A stretch of DNA of 64,000 nucleotides from Paenibacillus sp. FSL R7-0273. Lineage in GTDB: Bacteria; Bacillota; Bacilli; Paenibacillales; Paenibacillaceae. A program made the position numbers and the translations under genes. A model generated the notes under the pieces. That model was not told where the DNA came from. It saw only the letters and a program-made list of their open reading frames with translations, and made no database searches. Shown piece after piece: positions 14,530 through 24,107 of the stretch (position 1 is its first letter; the number at the start of each line of letters is the position of its first letter). The stretch is taken from NCBI RefSeq assembly GCF_000758625.1, contig NZ_CP009283.1, positions 2,739,501 to 2,803,500 on the forward strand. Reading direction: 5' to 3'.

Positions 14530-16917
14530 ATGAATAATGGCACAGGCAGAAGCAAAGTACAGTTTGACGGGGAGTGGAGCTTTTATAAAGGGGATATCCG
14601 GATTCCCTATGCAGTTAAGGCCGGGATGACAGGCGGAATAACAGATGCAAGTACCCGCAAGGATGGGGAATGGCTGGATATTGCATTCAACGATAAAGGA
14701 ATGGGCGAGCAGCAGCTGGACTGGTCTTCTGTCAGCATCCCGCATGACTGGTGTGTGGAGCAGCAGTATGTCCAGGATGAGCATCTGGGAGCCAGAGACG
14801 GGAGCCACGGGTATTTGCCGGGCGGGATCGGTTTTTACCGCAAGGGGTTTGAGCTGCCGGCCGAGGCTGCGGGAAGCAAATGGCTGATCCGTTTTGACGG
14901 GGTATCCGGCACCAGCACGGTATGGGTGAATGGACATCTGATCGGCAGTCACCATGGGGGATACATCGGCTTCAGCTATGACCTGTCGGACGTGCTCCGT
15001 TACGGGGATGAGGGCAGTAATGTCATTGTTGTCAAAGTGGATGCGACGGAATGTGAAGGCTGGTGGTACGAGGGCTGCGGCATTTACCGGCATGTCTGGC
15101 TGGAGAATATGGATCTGCTGCATGTGGCGGAATACGGTACGTACATAACCACACCCGAGGTTGCCAAAGAACAGGCAACGGTTAACATCCGCACACGGAT
15201 CCGCAATCAATATACAGAAGGTCTTCAGGTCTCCCTGCAGACCGTAATTTATGACGGCTCCGGGCAGCAGGTCTGTGCATGGTCGGCAGATACCTATGCT
15301 GAGTGGTACGCCGAGACGGAGCTTGCGCAGAGCTTCGTGGTCCAGCAGCCTAACCTTTGGGGACCTGATTCACCGTATTTGTACAGAGCAGAATCGGTAA
15401 TAATCCATGAAGGAAAAGAGCTGGACCGGTACGAGACGGTGTTCGGCATCCGCAGCATCCGTTTTGATGCGGAGGAGGGCTTTTTCCTGAACGGTGAGCC
15501 GCTGGTTATTAAAGGAACATGCAATCATCAGGATTTTGCCGGAGTCGGCGTGGCCTTGCCAGATAGCCTGATTGAATATAAGCTTAAGCTTCTGCAGGAG
15601 ATGGGCTCCAATGCTTACCGGAGCGCACATCATCCGCCAACCCCGGAGCTGCTGGATATCTGCGACCGGATCGGAATGCTGGTGATGGATGAGAACCGCA
15701 AGCTGGACAGCAGCCCGAACGGGATTAGCCAGCTGGAACGGCTGCTCTACCGTGACCGCAACCATCCGAGCGTCATTATCTGGAGCATGGAGAATGAAGA
15801 GGTGCTGGAAGGCACCATCACAGGCGCCCGGATACTGAAAACACTGGCGGACACCACCCGCCGCATTGATCCGACACGCCCGACCTGTGCTGCAATGAAC
15901 CACGGCTGGAACGAGAACGGCTATAATGATGCGGTTGAAATTACCGGCTATAATTATGGGCACCGGGACCATCTCGATATCCGTGACCATGAGCAATACC
16001 CGGGACGCCTGATGATTGGCAGTGAATGTGCCAGCTTTACAGCAACCAGAGGCGTGTATGAGGATGATCCGGTTAGAGGCTACTGCTCCGAATACGGCAC
16101 GAACATTCCTTCATGGGGCTGCACGCCGCAGCAGGCCTGGAGAGATTTGGTGGACAACCGCTTTTTGACCGGTGTCTTCATGTGGACCGGATTTGATTAC
16201 CGGGGAGAGCCGACTCCGTACCTGTGGCCGTGCATCAATTCCCATTTCGGTCTGATGGATACTTGCGGTTTCCCGAAAGACAGCTATTATTATATGCAGG
16301 CTGTGTGGACAGAGAAGCCGATGGTTCATCTGCTGCCGCACTGGAATTGGCCGGGCTCGGAGGGTAAGCCTGTTGAGGTTCGCGTGTTCTCTAATACCGG
16401 GACTGTGGAGCTATATCTGAACGGCAGAAGCCTGGGAGAACAGCAGGTGGACAGAAACGGATATTTGACCTGGAACGTGATCTACGAGCCGGGACAGCTG
16501 GAGGCTGTCGGAAAGCACGGCGGACAGGAGGTAGCCCGGAAGTCTGTTGTGACAGCCGGCCAGCCTCATCAGATTCAACTAATTCCTGACCGGCACGAAG
16601 CACGGGCGGACGGAATGGATACGATTCCTGTCCGCGTTGCTGTACTGGACAAGGATGGCAATATTGTGCCTACAGCCGATAACGAAATCCGTTTTGAGGT
16701 TACCGGTGCAGGCTCCTTGCTGGGCGTAGGCAACGGTAACCCAAGCAGCCATGAGCCGGACAAGTCGTCCCTGCGCCGTGCCTTTAACGGATGGTGCCTG
16801 GCGCTGGTTCAGGCCTCCGGCGATGCAGGCTCTGTTACGCTGCGGGCCGAATCCTTAGGACTTGCTCCTGCAGAGCTGATGCTGCAGACGGTACCGGGAG
16901 ATCATATAGAAGTATAA
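14530..16917 (+). CDS. GH2 beta-galactosidase
   Basis: This 795-residue cytoplasmic enzyme (no signal peptide) has a jelly-roll sugar-binding domain (about 10-200; VSIPHDWCVE, GVSGTSTVWVNGHLIGSHHGGY), an Ig-like domain and a TIM barrel. The acid/base Glu is E423 in WSMENEE and the nucleophile is E499 in IGSECASF. C-terminal Ig-like domains (about 600-795) include ADGMDTIPVRVAVLDKDG. It should cleave terminal beta-galactose from imported oligosaccharides. Its place ahead of a sensor kinase, response regulator, permeases and an endo-galactanase points to beta-1,4-galactooligosaccharides. A ribosome site GGGAGG precedes ATG 14530. Other GH2 activities (glucuronidase, mannosidase) are less likely given the context. 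Confidence 0.9.
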   Translation: MNNGTGRSKVQFDGEWSFYKGDIRIPYAVKAGMTGGITDASTRKDGEWLDIAFNDKGMGEQQLDWSSVSIPHDWCVEQQYVQDEHLGARDGSHGYLPGGIGFYRKGFELPAEAAGSKWLIRFDGVSGTSTVWVNGHLIGSHHGGYIGFSYDLSDVLRYGDEGSNVIVVKVDATECEGWWYEGCGIYRHVWLENMDLLHVAEYGTYITTPEVAKEQATVNIRTRIRNQYTEGLQVSLQTVIYDGSGQQVCAWSADTYAEWYAETELAQSFVVQQPNLWGPDSPYLYRAESVIIHEGKELDRYETVFGIRSIRFDAEEGFFLNGEPLVIKGTCNHQDFAGVGVALPDSLIEYKLKLLQEMGSNAYRSAHHPPTPELLDICDRIGMLVMDENRKLDSSPNGISQLERLLYRDRNHPSVIIWSMENEEVLEGTITGARILKTLADTTRRIDPTRPTCAAMNHGWNENGYNDAVEITGYNYGHRDHLDIRDHEQYPGRLMIGSECASFTATRGVYEDDPVRGYCSEYGTNIPSWGCTPQQAWRDLVDNRFLTGVFMWTGFDYRGEPTPYLWPCINSHFGLMDTCGFPKDSYYYMQAVWTEKPMVHLLPHWNWPGSEGKPVEVRVFSNTGTVELYLNGRSLGEQQVDRNGYLTWNVIYEPGQLEAVGKHGGQEVARKSVVTAGQPHQIQLIPDRHEARADGMDTIPVRVAVLDKDGNIVPTADNEIRFEVTGAGSLLGVGNGNPSSHEPDKSSLRRAFNGWCLALVQASGDAGSVTLRAESLGLAPAELMLQTVPGDHIEV

Positions 16918-16947
16918 AGAATTTCACATAGAGGATGGCCCCTAACA

Positions 16948-18681
16948 ATGCGCAGGTTAACGAAATACATGCCCTTTACCTACAAAATGATGATTCCCTA
17001 TTTGCTTCTGGTTCTAATGACGGATGTATTCATTGGTTATATCTCTTATTCCATGCTGACCGATTCACGGACAGAGATGGCAGAGACCAATGTCAGAACC
17101 GGGATGGAGCAGGCCAGAAACAACATAAGGTATCAGATGGATGAGATACAGAGGATGTCCGATAACCTGTTCGCGAGCCAGCCCTTTCAGCGCGCCATTG
17201 AGCTGAAGGGGACTCCGTTCGAGAATTACCTGACGCTGATCGATGATATTCTCCCCCAGCTGACTGCACCACTGCAGCTGTTCGGGAATAAGATCCGCTT
17301 CATGCTCTATACACCGGACAATATTTATAATGTTGTACCCGGAGATAACCTCGATGAGCCGATAGTGGACAGTGATTACTACATCCTTCCCTTGGAGGAT
17401 ATCACCGGCCAGGATTGGTTTAAGTCTCTTCAGGACTCCAAGCGGGATAATATATGGCTGCAGATTGATACAGATCAGAAGCTCAACAATATCTCGCATG
17501 TCCGCAGGCTGATCAGCTTCAGTGACAACAAAACGATGGTTGGCTTTATCCGCATCACTGTTCCGCTGGAGGATTTGTTCGGCGGCTTTGAGACCTTCCC
17601 CGTTGAAGAGGGGATTACCCTGCGGCTGGTGGACAGGGCTGCCGGAACGGCTATATTTCAGCGCGGAACAGCCGGTTATGACTCCGGACGCGAGGAATTC
17701 CTGAGTCTGCATGAGCAGATACCGGGCAGTGATCTGTTCATTGAAACCCTTGTTCCGCAAAAGTATCTGACACAGGATGCCGGCAGGCTGCGCATGGTCA
17801 TTCTGGCTGCCTGTACGCTAAGCTTTCTGGTCATGACCCTGATCGGGTTTGTCGTAGCGCGTATTTCAGGGCGCAAGATGAGCCGGATTGTTGGACTGGT
17901 GCGCTCCTTCCAGGAGGGGAATTTTCAGAAACGGATCCGGTTCTCGGGCAATGATGAATTTGTGCAGATTGCCGATTCCTTTAACGATATGGCGGCTAAC
18001 ATCCAGGAGCTTATAAACAGGGTTTATGTGCAGGAGGTTTCGAAAAAACAGGCTGAGCTGGAGGCCCTGCAGGCACAAATCAATCCGCATTTCCTGTACA
18101 ACACACTTTCGACTATAGGCAGCCTGGCGAATCTCGGGGAGATTGAAAAGGTTACGCGGATGGTTGAAGGCTTATCGCATTTCTACCGGCTGACGCTGAA
18201 CCAGGGCAATGTGTACATTGAGCTGAAGAAGGAAATGGAGCAGGTGGAGACGTACCTGGACATCCAGCGGGTCAAATATGCGGATACCTTCAATCTGTAT
18301 GTCGATGTTGACGAGGAAATTATGCATATGCAGGTCATTAAGCTGCTGCTGCAGCCGTTTGTAGAGAATGTATTCAAGCATGCCTGGTTTGGCAAAACCA
18401 TTTCGATTCGTCTGACCGGCCGGAGAGTTGGCGATAATATTGAGCTGAAGGTTATCGACAATGGCGTTGGCATGCGGCCAGAAGACATCCGGAAAATGAT
18501 GGACGGGCAGGGCCAGACAGGCGGCTACGGGGTCAAAAATGTGAACGAGCGGATTAAGCTCAGGTACGGGGACGAATATGGCGTGACCATTGCAAGCATC
18601 TACGGGGCGGGAACCACCGTTCAGCTCCTGCTTCCGGCCGGGCTTACAGACCGTGCAGAGATGGAGGAGCAGTCCGGCTGA
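16948..18681 (+). CDS. YesM-type sensor histidine kinase
   Basis: 577 residues: a transmembrane helix near residues 13-35, an extracellular sensor region of about 240 residues, a second helix near 278-300, HAMP, then a His_kinase domain with phospho-acceptor H381 in NPHFLYNTL, and HATPase motifs (LLLQPFVENVFKHA, DNGVGM). It should sense an extracellular sugar or a loaded binding protein and phosphorylate the regulator encoded 41 bases downstream. It lies 30 bases after the GH2 gene in the same direction, so the galactosidase and the sensor probably form one transcript. Confidence 0.93.
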   Translation: MRRLTKYMPFTYKMMIPYLLLVLMTDVFIGYISYSMLTDSRTEMAETNVRTGMEQARNNIRYQMDEIQRMSDNLFASQPFQRAIELKGTPFENYLTLIDDILPQLTAPLQLFGNKIRFMLYTPDNIYNVVPGDNLDEPIVDSDYYILPLEDITGQDWFKSLQDSKRDNIWLQIDTDQKLNNISHVRRLISFSDNKTMVGFIRITVPLEDLFGGFETFPVEEGITLRLVDRAAGTAIFQRGTAGYDSGREEFLSLHEQIPGSDLFIETLVPQKYLTQDAGRLRMVILAACTLSFLVMTLIGFVVARISGRKMSRIVGLVRSFQEGNFQKRIRFSGNDEFVQIADSFNDMAANIQELINRVYVQEVSKKQAELEALQAQINPHFLYNTLSTIGSLANLGEIEKVTRMVEGLSHFYRLTLNQGNVYIELKKEMEQVETYLDIQRVKYADTFNLYVDVDEEIMHMQVIKLLLQPFVENVFKHAWFGKTISIRLTGRRVGDNIELKVIDNGVGMRPEDIRKMMDGQGQTGGYGVKNVNERIKLRYGDEYGVTIASIYGAGTTVQLLLPAGLTDRAEMEEQSG

Positions 18682-18722
18682 TGATAAGCAGGCTGCATTA
18701 AACGCAACAGGAGGAATTCACA

Positions 18723-20285
18723 GTGAGGACGATCAGTGTACTGCTGGTTGACGATGAAGCCGTTGATCTGGAATGGCTGCGGCGCAGAGTGTTGTCCAGC
18801 GGTTTTGATATTGAAGTGGCAGGTACAGCAAATAACGGCTTTGATGCACTTGAAATGCTGGAGCAGGAGCGTGTAGACATCATTCTGTCTGATATCCGGA
18901 TGCCGATTATGACCGGAACGGAGTTTGCCAGAAGAGCCAAAGCAATCCATCCTAAAGTGAAAATCGTATTTATCAGCGGCCACGAGGATTTCAGCTATGC
19001 CAAGGAAGCTATCCAGATCAGTGCCTCGGGATATCTGCTAAAGCCTGTTAAGGATAAGGATCTGTACGAAATGCTGGGGAATCTGTGCCATTCCATTGAA
19101 CAGGAGCGGGAGCAGAACCGGTCCTTTAACGAAGCCCTGTCTCTTATGAACAAGGAGCTTATCCTGCGCTGGTTCGATGAGGATACACCCGAGCCTGCTG
19201 AGCCGCAGCTGCATGCTGCCCTGATTCCGCTGTTAGTAAGCGGGGCAACGGCAGCCGTTATAGAAATCGATGATCTGGAATGGAAAATGCAGGATGTCTC
19301 CGAAGAAAATGCGCGCATGATGATACGGCAGACCCAGCAATTGATTAGAGGCCTGCTTGAGGAGAACAAGAGCGGAACGATGATTATCGGGTCCGGTCAC
19401 AGATTCATTATTCTGTGCAGCCTTCCCCAAGAGGCGTTTCTGCAATTAATGGAGGTGCTGATCCGGAGAACTGCTGAGTCCTCGATCTGTACAATAACGG
19501 TTGGCGCCGGCCGGTATGCCCGGAGTGAAGCGGAGCTGCATGCATCCTACAAGCAGGCTCAAGCTGCACTCAGCGCCAAATGGCTGCTGGGCAAGAACCG
19601 GCTGATCCGCGATACAATGGAGCCGGTGCCGAGCGGTACGCCCGGTGCCGATATGGATCAGACTCTGGACCTTCTGCTTGAAGCTATTATCCAGTACGAT
19701 CTGGTGGCTATCGATGATCATTTATTACAGCTCATGATGAATGCCGGCAAAAAGGATGTCTATGACCTGATTATCCGGATCACCTCAAAGCTCCATGCGG
19801 ATCTGCAGCAGCAGAACGAGAATCTGTACGAGCTGCTGCAATGGGAATCCCATCAGCCGGAGATTCTGTTCCAGTTTGAGACGATCCATGACATTTTGTC
19901 CTGGATGAGACGGAGATTCTTCGAGCTGTCCGAGCTGCTGTATGTAAAACGCCAGCGCCAGAAGCGCAAGCTGATTGATGAGATTATTAAGTATGTGGAA
20001 GATAATCTGGAGCAGAAGATTACCCTGAAGGAAGCGGCGGTCCAGTTTAACTTTACACCGAATTATTTAGGATATCTGTTCAAGGAAGACTATGGGATTC
20101 CATTTATAGACTATGTTAAGGAACGTAAAATGAGCCGGGTGTTCGAGCTGCTCAAGGATCCTACCCTTATGATCTATGAGATTGCCGAGCGGATGGGCTA
20201 CAAAAACCTGATTTATTTTAACAGGCAATTTAAGCAGATAACCGGAATGACGCCGGGAGAATACCGCAAAAAGCATAAAGTATAG
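18723..20285 (+). CDS. AraC-type response regulator (YesN-like)
   Basis: 520 residues: receiver domain 1-120 with phospho-acceptor D57 in LSDIRMP, a middle region of unknown role, and a C-terminal AraC DNA-binding domain (about 420-520: ITLKEAAVQFNFTPNYLGYLF; MIYEIAERMGYKNLIYFNRQF). The start is GTG at 18723 with ribosome site AGGAGG. It pairs with the preceding kinase and should activate the permease, binding-protein and galactanase genes that follow its terminator. Confidence 0.93.
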   Translation: MRTISVLLVDDEAVDLEWLRRRVLSSGFDIEVAGTANNGFDALEMLEQERVDIILSDIRMPIMTGTEFARRAKAIHPKVKIVFISGHEDFSYAKEAIQISASGYLLKPVKDKDLYEMLGNLCHSIEQEREQNRSFNEALSLMNKELILRWFDEDTPEPAEPQLHAALIPLLVSGATAAVIEIDDLEWKMQDVSEENARMMIRQTQQLIRGLLEENKSGTMIIGSGHRFIILCSLPQEAFLQLMEVLIRRTAESSICTITVGAGRYARSEAELHASYKQAQAALSAKWLLGKNRLIRDTMEPVPSGTPGADMDQTLDLLLEAIIQYDLVAIDDHLLQLMMNAGKKDVYDLIIRITSKLHADLQQQNENLYELLQWESHQPEILFQFETIHDILSWMRRRFFELSELLYVKRQRQKRKLIDEIIKYVEDNLEQKITLKEAAVQFNFTPNYLGYLFKEDYGIPFIDYVKERKMSRVFELLKDPTLMIYEIAERMGYKNLIYFNRQFKQITGMTPGEYRKKHKV

Positions 20286-20290
20286 CCAAT

Positions 20291-20334
20291 AAAACGCTGT
20301 CTTGGGCCGATTATCGTCCGGGGCAGCGTTTTTT
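20291..20334 (+). terminator. Terminator after the response regulator gene
   Basis: AAAACGCTG pairs with CAGCGTTTT around a long apical region, followed by TTTT. It separates the regulator unit from the transporter unit, which must have its own promoter in the 118 bases that follow; no convincing -35/-10 pair was found there. Confidence 0.85.
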
Positions 20335-20469
20335 GTCTATCGGGGCATACTTTTTATTAATTATCGTTGGAAAAGTATTAGTATTTGTTGGCGCGCTCAA
20401 TCCACAAGCAATGTTTGCTTATCTATAATCAATACATAGAGATATTGAGTAGTGGAAAGGGGATTGGAG

Positions 20470-21396
20470 ATGAAACAGAACAAATATGGATTCTGGCATA
20501 AGGTTAAAAAGAATAGAACCTTGCTGCTTATGCTAACTCCGGCAGTCTTGTTCTTCCTGGTATTCGCTTACGTGCCTATGGCCGGGATCGTACTTGCGTT
20601 CAAGCAGTACAACTATAGCGGAGGTATTTTTAACAGTCCGTGGAACGGGCTGGATAACTTTAAATTCTTCTTTGGCTCCGGTGACGCCTGGCGTGTAACC
20701 CGGAACACAGCACTGTATAATATTGCTTTTATTATCATCAATAATGTGCTGCAGATCTTTGCCGGTATTCTGTTATTTGAGGTTGCGGGGAAATGGTTCC
20801 GGAAAATTACACAAACCATACTCTTCCTGCCATACTTCATTTCCTGGGTAGTTGTTGGAGCGATTGCCTATAACTTGTTTAACTTTGATGTAGGTACGCT
20901 CAATGTACTGCTCAAAGGGCTTGGCATGCAGCCTATTGATATTTATAACACTGCCTCCTACTGGCCGCTTATCCTGATTGTGGTTTCTGCCTGGAAGGCG
21001 CTGGGCTATGGTACGATTATGTATCTTGCCGCCATTACAAGCATTGATACAGAAATGTACGAAGCAGCACAGATTGACGGTGCGAACATCTTCCAGCGTA
21101 TTATGAAAATCACTGTTCCGAATCTGATTCCTACGGTGATCATTCTGGTGCTTCTGGCAATCGGGAACATCTTCCGCGGAGACTTCGGCATGTTCTATAA
21201 CATGGTAGGGAACAACGGTCTGCTCTTCTCTAATACCGATGTTATCGATACGTTCGTATTCCGCTCCCTGACCACATCCAATGAGATCGGGATGTCAGCT
21301 GCAGCCGGCTTCTATCAATCCCTGCTGGGCTTTGCGACTATCATGCTCGCCAACTACGCTGTGCGTAAATACGATAAAGACCGTGCTCTATTCTAA
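20470..21396 (+). CDS. Sugar ABC transporter permease (LplB/MalF type)
   Basis: This 308-residue CUT1 permease has six hydrophobic segments, the opening LTPAVLFFLVFAYVPMAGIVLAF and the EAA loop EMYEAAQIDGANIFQRI. ATG 20470 is preferred over an in-frame GTG at 20452, because the ribosome site AAAGGGGATTGGAG lies between them. It pairs with the next gene. No ATPase is encoded here; in Bacilli such systems use the shared MsmX ATPase. The likely cargo is galactooligosaccharide, judged by the GH53 and GH2 neighbours. Confidence 0.93.
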   Translation: MKQNKYGFWHKVKKNRTLLLMLTPAVLFFLVFAYVPMAGIVLAFKQYNYSGGIFNSPWNGLDNFKFFFGSGDAWRVTRNTALYNIAFIIINNVLQIFAGILLFEVAGKWFRKITQTILFLPYFISWVVVGAIAYNLFNFDVGTLNVLLKGLGMQPIDIYNTASYWPLILIVVSAWKALGYGTIMYLAAITSIDTEMYEAAQIDGANIFQRIMKITVPNLIPTVIILVLLAIGNIFRGDFGMFYNMVGNNGLLFSNTDVIDTFVFRSLTTSNEIGMSAAAGFYQSLLGFATIMLANYAVRKYDKDRALF

Positions 21397-21413
21397 ACAA
21401 AGGAGGCAGCTTA

Positions 21414-22340
21414 ATGAGTTCAACTACTGTAAACGGCGATATGAAAAAAGTACGCAAGCGTGCTGATATCGATAAAATAACCTTGTCCCTCATTGGATAT
21501 GTTACACTTACAATCCTGGCCATATTCTGTATCGTGCCGTTCCTGCTGGTCATCTCCGCTTCTTTGAGTGATGAGAGCTCTATTATCGAGAAGGGCTTCC
21601 AGATTATTCCGTCCACCTTCTCCACGGAAGCTTACAGACTGCTCTTCGAGTATCCGGGTGAAATGCTCCGGGCCTATGGAGTGACCATTTCCGTCACTTT
21701 GATCGGTACGGTTGTCGGCTTGTTCCTGACTTCCATGACTGCCTATGTGCTCTCCCGGAGAGACTTTGAATGGCGTAACCGTTTCTCCTTCTATTTCTTC
21801 TTCACCACCCTGTTCAGCGGCGGCCTGGTGCCTTCTTACCTGCTGATCATTAACTTCCTGCAGCTGAAGGACACGCTGTTAGTCCTGATTCTGCCGATGC
21901 TGATGAATGTATTCTATATTATCGTCATGAAATCGTTCATGAGCAGCATCCCAGACGCAATCACGGAATCTGCCAAAATCGACGGAGCCGGCGACTTCCG
22001 CATCTTCATGCAGCTGATTATTCCTTTATCTAAGCCTGCACTTGCTACGATTGGTCTGTTCATAGCTCTTGCCTACTGGAACGACTGGTACAATGCGCTG
22101 CTGTATATTTCCAAGTCTGATCTGATGCCGCTGCAATACTATCTTTATAAAATGCTGGGCAATATGGACGGGATGCGCAAAGCCATGATGGCTTCAGGAG
22201 CGGTTGTGAATTCGGATCTGCCGACAGAAAGCCTGAAGATGGCGATGACAATTGTAGCAACAGGCCCGATCCTGCTCGCTTATCCGTTCATCCAGAAATA
22301 TTTTGTACAAGGCCTCACAATTGGTGCTGTTAAAGGATAA
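21414..22340 (+). CDS. Sugar ABC transporter permease (LplC/YtcP type)
   Basis: A 308-residue second CUT1 permease with six membrane segments and EAA loop DAITESAKIDGAGDFRIF, ending in YFVQGLTIGAVKG as is typical of this subfamily. It lies 17 bases after its partner with ribosome site AAAGGAGG. The two form the membrane channel. Confidence 0.93.
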   Translation: MSSTTVNGDMKKVRKRADIDKITLSLIGYVTLTILAIFCIVPFLLVISASLSDESSIIEKGFQIIPSTFSTEAYRLLFEYPGEMLRAYGVTISVTLIGTVVGLFLTSMTAYVLSRRDFEWRNRFSFYFFFTTLFSGGLVPSYLLIINFLQLKDTLLVLILPMLMNVFYIIVMKSFMSSIPDAITESAKIDGAGDFRIFMQLIIPLSKPALATIGLFIALAYWNDWYNALLYISKSDLMPLQYYLYKMLGNMDGMRKAMMASGAVVNSDLPTESLKMAMTIVATGPILLAYPFIQKYFVQGLTIGAVKG

Positions 22341-22405
22341 TTCCGGGGCAACCCGGTTATCAATATACTTTTCAAAACACTACTTCCTTAGGGGGAATAC
22401 ATGTC

Positions 22406-23989
22406 ATGATGAACAAGAAAAAGAAACTCACGGTCACATTGGCAACAATGATGACACTTGGAACAATCCTCAGTGCATGTGGAGGCGGCAATAATGCCGC
22501 TAACACAGCTGGAGAGGCAACGAATGGCGGCACTAATGCTGCTAATTCGGCTGCAAACTCCGGTGCTCCAGATACTTCCGAAGAAGTTAAGCTCAAAATG
22601 ATTCTGGTCGGCGGCCAGCCTGGTGATTACGATAAGGTATTCGGTGAGCTGAATACGAAGCTGAAAGAGAAAATCAATGCTACTGTTGAAACGGAGTTTC
22701 TTGACTGGTCCGACTGGACACAGAAATATCCGCTGAAATTTGCTGCCAATGAGGATTTCGACCTCGTGTATACGGCTAACTGGGCTTTCTATAACGATCA
22801 GGCACTCAAAGGCGGCTTCCTGGAGCTGACAGAAGACATGCTGTCCAAGTATATGCCGCAGACCTGGGCAAACATGCCGAAGGTAAACTGGGAGCAGGCT
22901 AAAGTAGACGGTAAAATCTTTATGGTTCCGAACAACAATGTTGAAGTAACAGATAAAGTGGTCTTGTACCGCGAAGATCTGCGCAAAAAGTACAATCTTC
23001 CGGAAATCAACAGTCCTGAAACCTATGCTAATTACTTGAAAACGGTTGCTAAAGATGAGCAGGGTGTAACTGCCTTCGGAGCAAAGCCTGCTGATGGCTG
23101 GAAGTTCCATGAGCTGGACCAGCTGCTGCTGGAGCAGAACAACGACTTCAACCTGGTGGATGCCAACCTGATGCCGCTGGCCTACAAGCTGGATGATGCA
23201 AGCGGCCAGATCTTTAACATCTATGATACGCCTGAATTCACTGAACTGCTTAAGTACTATAAAGATCTCGCGGACAATGGCGCCTGGTCGAAGAACGTAG
23301 TCAGCAACAAAAATGACGTGTGGCAGGATGTTAAGGCAGGCAAGGTTTCCTCCTATGCCCACAACCTGGGTACTGTTGCTGCCAACCTTACCGAAATGCG
23401 CCGTGATAAACCCGATGTTGAGCTGGCCATTGCCGACCTGACACCGGACAAGAAGAAAATTGCTGCAATCGCTACACAGAACGGTATGTCTATCCATGCA
23501 ACCTCTAAGAATCCGGAACGTGCCCTGATGCTGATCGATCTGCTGCAGAACGATAAAGAAATTCATGACCTGACCATGTATGGTATCGCTGGTACCCACT
23601 ACAATCCGGAAGGCGACGATAAGTTCAGTGCAGGACCGGCAGCAGCTAACTACACAGGCTTCTCGAACTGGGGCTGGAATTCCCCGCTGAACCGTCAGGA
23701 TGCAGCTTACCCTAAAGAAGCGGACGACATGTTCAATGAATGGCAGGCTAATGTCTTCCACTTCCCGCTTGAAACCTTTGTCTTCGATACAGCTAATGTG
23801 AAGAATGAAGTGGCTAATATCGGTAATGTAATGCTGCGTTACGCTATTCCATTGGAATACGGCTTGATCGATGATCTTGAAAAAGGTCAGGCAGACCTGA
23901 TCAAACAGCTGAAATCAGCTGGTATTGATAAGGTGCAGGCTGAAGTGCAGACTCAGGTAGATGCCTTCCTGGCTGCTCAAGGACAATAA
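22406..23989 (+). CDS. Extracellular solute-binding lipoprotein of the sugar ABC transporter
   Basis: 527 residues. A signal sequence ends in the lipobox LSAC (Cys about 25), followed by a low-complexity Asn/Ala/Gly linker and a family 1 binding protein resembling LipO/YtcQ (DFDLVYTANWAFYNDQ, NNNVEVTDKVVLYREDLRKKY, YPKEADDMFNEWQ). It captures the sugar and delivers it to the two permeases encoded upstream. It is followed by a strong hairpin and then the galactanase gene. The ligand is inferred from context only. Confidence 0.93.
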   Translation: MMNKKKKLTVTLATMMTLGTILSACGGGNNAANTAGEATNGGTNAANSAANSGAPDTSEEVKLKMILVGGQPGDYDKVFGELNTKLKEKINATVETEFLDWSDWTQKYPLKFAANEDFDLVYTANWAFYNDQALKGGFLELTEDMLSKYMPQTWANMPKVNWEQAKVDGKIFMVPNNNVEVTDKVVLYREDLRKKYNLPEINSPETYANYLKTVAKDEQGVTAFGAKPADGWKFHELDQLLLEQNNDFNLVDANLMPLAYKLDDASGQIFNIYDTPEFTELLKYYKDLADNGAWSKNVVSNKNDVWQDVKAGKVSSYAHNLGTVAANLTEMRRDKPDVELAIADLTPDKKKIAAIATQNGMSIHATSKNPERALMLIDLLQNDKEIHDLTMYGIAGTHYNPEGDDKFSAGPAAANYTGFSNWGWNSPLNRQDAAYPKEADDMFNEWQANVFHFPLETFVFDTANVKNEVANIGNVMLRYAIPLEYGLIDDLEKGQADLIKQLKSAGIDKVQAEVQTQVDAFLAAQGQ

Positions 23990-24003
23990 TCAGACTAATG
24001 TTA

Positions 24004-24040
24004 AAGGGCTGCTCCAAAGCTTGGCTTTGGGACAGCCCTT
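24004..24040 (+). terminator. Strong hairpin without T-run between the binding-protein and galactanase genes
   Basis: AAGGGCTG-TCCAAAGC pairs with GCTTTGGA-AGCCCTT across a two-base loop, with one mismatch. It is followed by ACATATAAG rather than T. It may stabilise the upstream transcript or limit readthrough, so the binding protein would be made in excess. Confidence 0.6.
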
Positions 24041-24107
24041 ACATATAAGCAGGATCAGGCCGCCAGTCTGATTCATGTGGCTAATCTAATTACCGGGAGG
24101 TTATTAT

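Noticed and set aside
22388..23761. 457-codon open frame on the minus strand opposite the binding-protein gene
   Set aside because: It mirrors the codon pattern of the real lipoprotein gene, has no recognisable motif and no ribosome site of note.
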